Shown: one piece after another, positions 44,926-51,600 of the stretch
How the letters are laid out: every line of letters starts with the position of its first letter
How positions within the stretch are numbered: the stretch's first letter is position 1
Source: Streptomyces sp. NRRL F-2580
GTDB lineage: Bacteria > Actinomycetota > Actinomycetes > Streptomycetales > Streptomycetaceae
NCBI RefSeq assembly: GCF_000720115.1
Contig: NZ_JOIR01000035.1
Span: 1-64,000 of the forward strand
DNA: 64,000 bases
Direction of reading: 5' to 3'
The notes under the pieces: model-generated
What the model was told of the DNA's origin: nothing
Database searches by the model: none
What the model saw: the letters and a program-made list of their open reading frames with translations, nothing else
Translations under genes and position numbers: made by a program

Positions 44926-45435
44926 ATGACCCGCGACGACGCTCTCAAGCAGCTCAGCCACATCGCGCGCGAGAGGGCCTTCGATAGGCGCGTCGGCTCG
45001 GACCGGCTCATCCAGGCTGGGCTGGACGCGCTCATCGCCGGGGTCGAGAGTCCCTCCGTCGCCATGCTGGCCGGTCTCGTCCGGAGCGAAGAGCCCGAGG
45101 CTCCGGCACTCTTCGACCAGGTGCTGGAGGAGTTGGGACTGCTCTTCCACCCGCCCGCTGACCCTCGGGCCGCGAAGTGGGCCATGGCCTATTGGGTCGC
45201 CGGTCAGATCGCCGACGGATCCCTGGATCCCGCAGCCGGCACCCACCTCATCTGGGCAGACATCGCTTATGACCTCGGCTACCCCGTGGAACTGGAACCC
45301 CTCGTCCACTGCGCGCATAACTTGGAGGCCTGGGAGGAGAGCTGGGGAGTCTCCGTCGAGGAACTCAACAGGGAAGCGGTTGAGGCAGCGAAGCAGTTCC
45401 TTAGCAAGAGGTCGGCAGCCGAGGCGGAAGACTGA
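44926..45435 (+). CDS. Passenger protein inside the ISL3 element, unknown function
   Basis: The protein has 169 residues from ATG 44926 (GAGAAG six bases upstream). It is alpha-helical: MTRDDALKQLSHIARERAFD, DRLIQAGLDALIAGVESPSVAMLAGLVRSEEPEAPALFDQVLEELGLLF, ADPRAAKWAMAYWVAGQIADGSLDPAAGTHLIWADIAYDLGYP, WEESWGVSVEELNREAVEAAKQFL. It lies between the transposase and the right inverted repeat, so it moves with the element. I do not recognise a family. The fold suggests a soluble helical protein. It could regulate transposition or benefit the host. Confidence 0.8.
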   Translation: MTRDDALKQLSHIARERAFDRRVGSDRLIQAGLDALIAGVESPSVAMLAGLVRSEEPEAPALFDQVLEELGLLFHPPADPRAAKWAMAYWVAGQIADGSLDPAAGTHLIWADIAYDLGYPVELEPLVHCAHNLEAWEESWGVSVEELNREAVEAAKQFLSKRSAAEAED

Positions 45436-45525
45436 CCAACGGCTCGTTCGCGCCACCGGGATTGGTCACCCGCGACCCAATCCGGTCACTTAGCGTGGCT
45501 GCACCACAGAAGCTGAGCCAGAACC

Positions 45526-45533
45526 GGTTCGAC
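45526..45533. repeat. Right target-site duplication of the ISL3 element
   Basis: GGTTCGAC directly follows the right inverted repeat and equals the left copy at 43109-43116. Confidence 0.9.
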
Positions 45534-45544
45534 CTGGTCAAGGG

Positions 45545-46069
45545 GTGCTGAGGCGGCCTACACCGACACGGTCCTCGGCAGCCGGGAAGTACCTGACCGA
45601 CTGGCAGGTGGAGGTGAACCACGCCATCAAGGAGATCGGCCTGTCCTTCAACATCGACGCCGTCCTCGCCGTGCCGACCAAGACCAGCGAGGTCCGCCTC
45701 TTCGAGCTCGGCAACGGCAGCATGTCCCAGGCCCGCCTCGCCAAGGAGGTCTGGGACTACGAGCGCTACGCCGGGTGCCGCGTCTGGGAGGGAGCCCGCA
45801 GCACCATCGGCGGGACCTACCCGTTCTGGCAGTGCCACCGCTACACCCGCTCCAAGACCTTCCCGCGGCTGCACGTCGTCCTGGCGGGAAAAGCGGAGCA
45901 CCTGCTCGACAACCGCCGCCAAGCGCTCGCTGCCGCTGTACATGGCATCACGATCGCGGTGCGGGTGAACACTCTGCCCCGGCTTGAGCGCGGCGAGCCC
46001 TGGTACGAGATCGGCGTAGACGGCCCGGACCGGCGCCGCGCCCGCTATCCCGAAGCAGTCGGTCGCTGA
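45545..46069 (+). CDS. Replication-relaxation-like protein, C-terminal part
   Basis: The open frame has up to 174 residues. The core ADWQ-like segment LTDWQVEVNHAIKEIGLSFNIDAVLAVPTKTSEVRLFELGNGSMSQARLAKEVWDYERYAGCRVWEGARSTIGGTYPFWQCHRYTRSKTFPRLHVVLAGK resembles the C-terminal half of actinobacterial replication-relaxation (relaxase-like) proteins: nuclease-like folds in which a Glu (here FELGNG) and a distal region lie together. The N-terminal half is missing, since the ISL3 element inserted 20 bases upstream. It is likely a plasmid or integrative-element remnant split by the insertion. Confidence 0.5.
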   Translation: MLRRPTPTRSSAAGKYLTDWQVEVNHAIKEIGLSFNIDAVLAVPTKTSEVRLFELGNGSMSQARLAKEVWDYERYAGCRVWEGARSTIGGTYPFWQCHRYTRSKTFPRLHVVLAGKAEHLLDNRRQALAAAVHGITIAVRVNTLPRLERGEPWYEIGVDGPDRRRARYPEAVGR

Positions 46070-46084
46070 CCGGCCCGCACGTGC

Positions 46085-46376
46085 TGGGCGAGCCCAAGGG
46101 GAGCCTGGGCAAGCCACCCCGAACCGCGGCTTGCCCACCCAGGCCGGATCGAGCGGGACACGGCGGCATCGGTCACGGTCCGCCCGGGGCTTCTCGGCGA
46201 GGCCGTGGCTGACCGATGACCGGTCGCCGGCTCGGTCGGGAGTTGCACGGGTCGGTCACGGCGCTGACGTGCTGTTTTGACCGATGGCAGGAGACGGACC
46301 GGTCACACTCGGCCCGCCGACCGGTCACGGACCCTGGTGGGCAAGCCCCACCGCACGAACCGCTTGCCCAGCACCC
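46085..46376. repeat. Non-coding block of TGGGCAAGC hairpins and GACCGGTC palindromes
   Basis: No gene is recognised between 46070 and 46473. TGGGCAAGCC/GGCTTGCCCA forms a 10-bp stem at 46106-46137. TGGGCAAGC/GCTTGCCCA forms a 9-bp stem at 46338-46370. A related palindrome TGGGCGAGCCCA lies at 46085-46096. The 8-bp palindrome GACCGGTC occurs at 46218-46225, 46297-46304 and 46319-46326. The same TGGGCAAGCC hairpin reappears after the next gene (46988-47018). This looks like a regulatory or replication-type repeat array. Confidence 0.75.
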
Positions 46377-46473
46377 CGCCGGGCGGGACGCTCTCCTAGG
46401 CTGTCGCGTCGCCCTCTGGGAGGTGGCAGCTCCGAGCCGGCCGACACCACCTCGTCGGCCGTACACCGGAGTC

Positions 46474-46980
46474 ATGAGACGAAACAAGCAGGACAAGAGC
46501 GTGGACTTCGACGTCGCGGCTGCGGCCGCTTGGCCGTACGGGCCGGGCGACTACATGTGGCACGCGATGGCCCGGCTCACAGGCACACATCGCGACCCGG
46601 TCGTCACCAGCGGGCCGTTCGCCCGGCCCGCGGGCACCCCGTCCTTCGCCCAGGCATCGGACGTCATCCTGGCGTCGCGGGTACAGCTGAGCGGGGCGCA
46701 GACCGCGAGTGAACTGCACGACATGATCGCCACTGCCACCCGCGGCATCAGCTGGGACTCCCGGACTCTTGGCCCGGGCATCGCCCTGGACGTCATGGTC
46801 GGCCAGCGCCAGGACCTGGCCCTGCACGATGACCACCTGAGGGGGCTGACCAGGATCCTGCTCGCGGCCGACGAAACCATCGGCGCGCCCGGCATAGCAC
46901 GCCCGGGACACCGCGCGCACTGCGGTGGGAGCGGCCATTCCCGGCCGCTGTGGGCGCGCTCAGTACTGGGCAAGCCTTAG
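46474..46980 (+). CDS. Orphan protein bracketed by repeat hairpins
   Basis: The protein has 168 residues from ATG 46474. Sequence: MRRNKQDKSVDFDVAAAAAW, then YMWHAMARLTGTHRDPVVTSGPF, SFAQASDVILASRVQLSGAQTASELHDMIATATRGISWDSRTLGPGIALDVMVGQRQDLALHDDHLRGLTRILLAADETI, and a Gly/His-rich end. The last codons (VLGKP) overlap a TGGGCAAGCC repeat copy (46967-46976), so the tail may be altered. No family recognised. The ribosome site is not strong. The flanking repeats suggest a mobile or plasmid origin. Confidence 0.55.
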   Translation: MRRNKQDKSVDFDVAAAAAWPYGPGDYMWHAMARLTGTHRDPVVTSGPFARPAGTPSFAQASDVILASRVQLSGAQTASELHDMIATATRGISWDSRTLGPGIALDVMVGQRQDLALHDDHLRGLTRILLAADETIGAPGIARPGHRAHCGGSGHSRPLWARSVLGKP

Positions 46981-47018
46981 GGGAGCCTGGGCAAGCCCTT
47001 TCGACACAGGCTTGCCCA
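46967..47018. repeat. Third copy of the TGGGCAAGCC hairpin
   Basis: One direct copy lies at 46967-46976 and overlaps the gene end. TGGGCAAGCC (46988-46997) with GGCTTGCCCA (47009-47018) forms a perfect 10-bp stem and 11-base loop. Both bases and spacing match the two hairpins upstream of the gene. It may act as terminator here. Confidence 0.75.
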
Positions 47019-47075
47019 GACCTCCGGCTAGGCACTGTCCGGCGGATCGTGTGACTGTCGGACTGTCAGCTCGTT

Positions 47076-47339
47076 GTGCCCGGCATGGGCCCCTACGCGG
47101 TGGGGGCTCACCCGGGCCTGTCGGGACAGTTCTCCATCCTGAGGTCTGCTGACAACCCGGAGGCGGGGGCTGTGTATCTGGAGCGGTTCACCAGCGAGCT
47201 ATACATGGAGAAACCATCCGACGTGCAGGGCTACGGCAGGATGTACGACCGCCTCCAGGCCCAGGTCCTCGACCCTGACCGCACCCGCCGGTTCATCACC
47301 GACGTCATCAGGTCGCACATCGACGCAGGCGGCTCCTGA
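47076..47339 (+). pseudogene. C-terminal remnant of an XRE/DUF5753 regulator
   Basis: The frame reads FSILRSADNPEAGAVYLERFTSELYMEKPSDVQGYGRMYDRLQAQVLDPDRTRRFITDVIRSHID. This is the conserved end of Streptomyces XRE regulators with a DUF5753 (Scr1/BldB-associated) domain. The HTH and most of the DUF5753 domain are missing. The fragment starts near 47080 without a plausible start signal. Confidence 0.75.
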
Positions 47340-47803
47340 GTCCCGGATCGAGGAGTGTCCTCTCAGGAGGCGGGAGGCGTTCTGCGTTGACGCGGAGCGC
47401 GTCCTTGCGGGCGGGCGGTGCGTTGGGCCGTGTGACGCGTGCACTGGTTTGGACCCCCACGTCGGGCCGGTGCAGTCCGCGGCCCCGATTCCGCGCTCTG
47501 GCGTCGGGGCCGCGCCAGCTCCCCCGGGGCATACGAAGGTCCTGGCCTGCCCCGAGCGGTCAGGGCCTTCGTGCCGCCCGCCGACGTCCAGATGGTCCGG
47601 GACCAGGCCGCCGCGATCAACCGGCACCGCCAAGGCGCGAACCTCCCCGCGGTCGCTGTACTGCTGCCCGCCCTGCAGGAGGACCTCAACACCACGATCC
47701 TCATGCACGTACGCGGCACCGCCGAGTGGGACGAAGTCTGCGCCTCCTGGTCGACGCGGCCCACGCAACGCCCCCCAGACCCTCAACCACGCGCCCGGAC
47801 CGC
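47340..47803. other. Decayed region with an unidentified coding remnant
   Basis: A short stretch on the + strand (about 47560-47745) reads AFVPPADVQMVRDQAAAINRHRQGANLPAVAVLLPALQEDLNTTILMHVRGTAEWDEVCASW. It looks like real protein but has no start, and I cannot assign it. The remainder shows nothing recognisable. Confidence 0.4.
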
Positions 47804-48190
47804 ATGCACCGGCTGCTGAACCAGTGCGACTGGGACGCTGATGAAGTCCTCGACTACGTCGTCGAGCATCTCGGTGACCCTGAGGCGGTCCTGACCGTGG
47901 ACGGCACCGGGTTACTGAAGAAGGGCGTCCGCTCGGCCGGCGGCCCGGCGGACCATGGCTTGGGCGATGACCACTTTCGTCTCGAAGACAACCGTGTCCT
48001 CGATGCCCGCGGCCCGGCGCCGGTCCCGGTCATCGGTCCATGACGTGGGCAGATACAAGCGGCGGTCGATCAACGTGCGACCGGCGTTCGCCGGCATGGG
48101 CGAGGAAGACGATCGCGGAGAGGATTCCGTTCCGGTGGGTGACCGCGGACGCCGCCTATGGCTTCTCCAAGGGCTGGCGGACTGACAACT
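47804..48190 (+). pseudogene. IS701-family transposase remnant with an internal inversion
   Basis: Piece 1 on the + strand (from 47804): MHRLLNQCDWDADEVLDYVV...GDPEAVLTVDGTGLLKKGVRSAG. Piece 2 lies on the minus strand (about 48086 to 47936): LIDRRLYLPTSWTDDRDRRRAAGIEDTVVFETKVVIAQAMV. Piece 3 on the + strand (about 48108-48186): TIAERIPFRWVTADAAYGFSKGW. In a normal IS701 transposase the pieces run 1-2-3 on one strand, so the middle segment has inverted in place. Confidence 0.75.
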
Positions 48191-48683
48191 GCCAACCTGT
48201 CAGAGCCAGGAGCCCATCGTCCCGCACGTCAGCGGGCAGGTTGCACTGCGCGATGCCTCTCTGGCAGTTCAGGCGCACAGGTGCCCGCAAGTGACGTGCC
48301 GCGGCTTGGGATCGCGGCGCGCCGCCGTGCTGCGTGCGGCTGTGGGTGCGTTCCTCTTGCCGTGCACCGGCTTGTGGTTGACAGTTCGCAGGCCCGGCTG
48401 GTGGTGCCGTCCGGTGTCAGTGGCGGTGGCCCAGCCCCGGACTGGCCCCAGAAGCGAAGGCCCGAACAGCCCGAATGCAGGCCTGTACGCCGATCGCATG
48501 AAGTGCAGCGACATTTGGGGTCAACCGTCGGCGTGAAATCGGGGCCGTGCAGACTGATGCTGGCACGCTGCGCAACAGTTCGGGCTCTGGCTCAGGCCCT
48601 CCGGCGTGCTGGCGTGGCATGCCCATGGGACCCGTTATCCACCTCTGCGTATTGGCTTTTCAGGGCTGCAGGAAGGTTCCGCA
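48191..48683. other. Region upstream of the collagen-like gene
   Basis: No gene is recognised. GGCTCTGGCTCAGG at about 48591-48604 resembles the ISL3 terminus GGTTCTGGCTCAGG and may be a solitary IS end. The promoter of the collagen-like gene should lie in the last 200 bases, but no consensus boxes are clear. The ribosome site GGAAGG is at 48671-48676. Confidence 0.4.
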
Positions 48684-51600
48684 ATGAAGCGTCAGTCTCT
48701 TCGCAGATCGTGGGTCCGGGCCGTCACTACGCTCTCCGCGGCGGCAACTCTTGGCTTGCTTGTCGATCTCGGTTCGTCGATGATCGCTCCCGCCAACGCG
48801 ACGGGCATGTCCGTTGATTACTCCATCGGTGTGCCAGGCCCGAACGGTGCTGTAAATGCCGATTTCGAGCCGCGCCCCCCTTGGACGGACGAGGACGAGA
48901 GTGACGGACCGTCCGGCCCCCCTCGGCCGGGCGAGGACGACGGCGACGGGCCGTCCGGCCCCCCGTGGCCGGGCGAGGATGGCAGTGACGGGCCGTCCGG
49001 CCCGCCTCGGCCGGGCGAGGATGGCAGTGACGGGCCGTCCGGCCCCCCTTGGCCGGGCGAGGATGACGGCGACGGGCCGTCCGGCCCCCCGTGGCCGGGC
49101 GGGGATGACGGTGACGGACCGGGCGGGCATGAGAACGGCAATGGCGGACCTCATGAGCACCCGCGGCCGCACCCCCACCCACCAGGCTCAGACGGGCCTC
49201 AAGGTCCCCAGGGCAGCCAGGGTTCCCAGGGCGCCCAGGGTAGTCAGGGTGCACAGGGTACTCAGGGCAGCCAGGGGTCTCAGGGCACCGGGTCCCAGGG
49301 TTCCCAGGGCAGTCAGGGATCCCAGGGTTCCCAGGGCAGTCAGGGTTCTCAGGGCGCCGGGTCCCAGGGCAGTCAGGGCCCTCAGGGCCCTCAGGGTGCG
49401 GGTTCCCAGGGCAGTCAGGGATCCCAGGGTTCCCAGGGCAGCCAGGGTCCTCAAGGCACTGGGTCCCAGGGCAGCCAGGGTGGGGCCGGCCCGCAGGGAA
49501 GTCAGGGCAACCAGGGCAATGCCGGGGCGCAGGGCAACCAGGGTGGTACCGGAGCGCAGGGCAGCCAAGGAAACCAGGGCGGCACCGGAGCGCAGGGCAG
49601 CCAGGGCGCTACCGGGGCGCAGGGCAATCAGGGCGGTACCGGAGCGCAGGGCAGTCAGGGCGACGCGGGGGCGCAGGGAGGTCCGGGTAGTCAGGGCGGG
49701 CTGGGCGCGCAGGGCAGTCAGGGGGACGCCGGCCCGCAGGGAAGTCAGGGGGGCGGCGGGGCTCAGGGCAGTCAGGGCAGCCAGGGCGGTTTCGGGCCGC
49801 AGGGCAGTCAGGGCGGTACGGGTTCGCAGGGTAGTCAGGGTGGTGCGGGGGCGCAGGGAGGTCCGGGTAGTCAGGGCGGGCTGGGCGCGCAGGGCAGTCA
49901 GGGGGACGCCGGCCCGCAGGGAAGCCAGGGCGGCGGCGGGGCTCAGGGCAGTCAAGGCAGTCAGGGCGGTGCCGGGAGTCAGGGCAGTCAGGGCGGTACG
50001 GGTTCGCAGGGCAGTCAGGGCGGACTTGGCAGTCAGGGAAATCAGGGTAATCAAGGCGGGACCGGAACCCAGGGAAGCCAAGGCGGTCAGGGGTTCCAGG
50101 GCGACACCGGCACGCCAGGTTCCCAGGGCGGCCCTGGCACTCAGGGTGGTCCCGGTGCGCAGGGCGGCGCTGGTGTCCAGGGTGCTCAGGGTGGTATCGG
50201 TCCGCAGGGTTTCCAGGGTGCGCAGGGCAGTCCGGGTGGTTCGGGAGCCGGGCCGCAGGGCAGTCAGGGCAGCCCCGGCACCCAGGGGTTCCAGGGCAGT
50301 CAGGGCAGCCAGGGAGTCCAGGGTGGCACGGGCGCCCAAGGGGACCAGGGCAGTCAGGGATTCCAGGGCAGCCAAGGGTTCCAAGGCGGCGCCGGAGTTC
50401 AGGGAAGCCAAGGCGACGCCGGCCCGCAGGGCAGTCAGGGCGGTATCGGTCCGCAGGGCGGCGAAGGCAGTCAGGGCGATGTCGGCAGCCAGGGCAGTCA
50501 GGGTGGTCCCGGTAGCCAGGGCAGTCAGGGTGACGCGGGAACGCAGGGAAGTCAGGGCAGCCAGGGCGATACCGGAGCCCAGGGCAGTCAGGGTGGTCCC
50601 GGCAGTCAGGGCAGTCAGGGTGAGGCGGGAACGCAGGGAAGTCAGGGCAGTCAGGGCGATGTCGGCAGCCAGGGTAGTCAGGGTGGTCCCGGCAGCCAGG
50701 GCAGTCAGGGCGATGCTGGGGCGCAGGGAAGTCAGGGTGGCGAGGGAACGCAGGGCAGTCAGGGGTTCCAGGGCGGCCCCGGCAGTCAGGGCAGTCAGGG
50801 CGGTCTAGGAGCGCAGGGAAGTCAGGGCACCGAAGGCGGCACCGGCAGTCAGGGCAGTCAGGGCAGTCTCGGGGCGCAGGGCAACCAGGGCGGTACCGGA
50901 GTCCAGGGCAGCCAGGGCAGCGAAGGCGGTACCGGAGCCCAGGGAAGTCAGGGTGGTTCCGGGAGTCAGGGGAGTCAGGGAACGCAGGGCGACATGGGTA
51001 CGCCGGGGATCGCGGGCAGCCAGGGTTTCCAGGGTGGTCCCGGTGTGCAGGGCGGCGCTGGTGTCCAGGGTGCTCAGGGTGGTAGTGGTCCGCAGGGTTT
51101 CCAGGGTGCGCAGGGCAGTCCGGGTGGTTCGGGAGCCGGGCCGCAGGGCAGTCAGGGCAGCCCCGGCGCCCAGGGGTTCCAGGGCAGTCAGGGCAGCCAG
51201 GGCGAAGCCGGTGTGCAGGGGAACCAGGGCAGTACCGGAGCCCAGGGCAGCCAGGGTTTCCAGGGCGGCGCGGGAGTCCAGGGCAGTCAGGGTGATGCCG
51301 GCAGCCAGGGCAGTCAGGGCGGTGTCGGCAGTCAGGGCAGTCAGGGCAGCCAGGGCGACGCCGGAGTCCAGGGCGGCCAGGGCGATATGGGGACGCAGGG
51401 TTTCCAGGGGAGCCAGGGTGATGCCGGGGCGCAGGGCAGCCAAGGCGGTGCTGGAGCCCAGGGCAGCCAGGGCAGCGAGGGCGACGCCGGAGCCCAGGGC
51501 ACCCAAGGCGGTGCCGGGCCGCAGGGCAGCCAGGGCGGTGCTGGAGCCCAGGGCACCCAAGGCGATATCGGCCCGCAGGGTAGCCAGGGCAGCCAAGGCG

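Larger units (their letters stand above)
43117..45525 (+). mobile_element. Complete ISL3-family insertion sequence with passenger gene (2,409 bp)
   Basis: Left end GGTTCTGGCTCAGGTTCTGT (from 43117) matches the complement of the right end GGTTCTGGCTCAGCTTCTGT (ending 45525), with similarity continuing for about 40 bases. Flanking GGTTCGAC copies at 43109-43116 and 45526-45533 are the target duplication. The element holds the transposase (43238-44836) and a second gene (44926-45435). It appears recent, since both ends, the duplication and the transposase are intact. The flanking sequence includes a remnant resembling a replication-relaxation protein. Confidence 0.93.

Noticed and set aside
48591..48604. 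ISL3-like terminus before the collagen-like gene
   Set aside because: Only a 14-base resemblance, with no partner end or duplication found. Too short to call an element.
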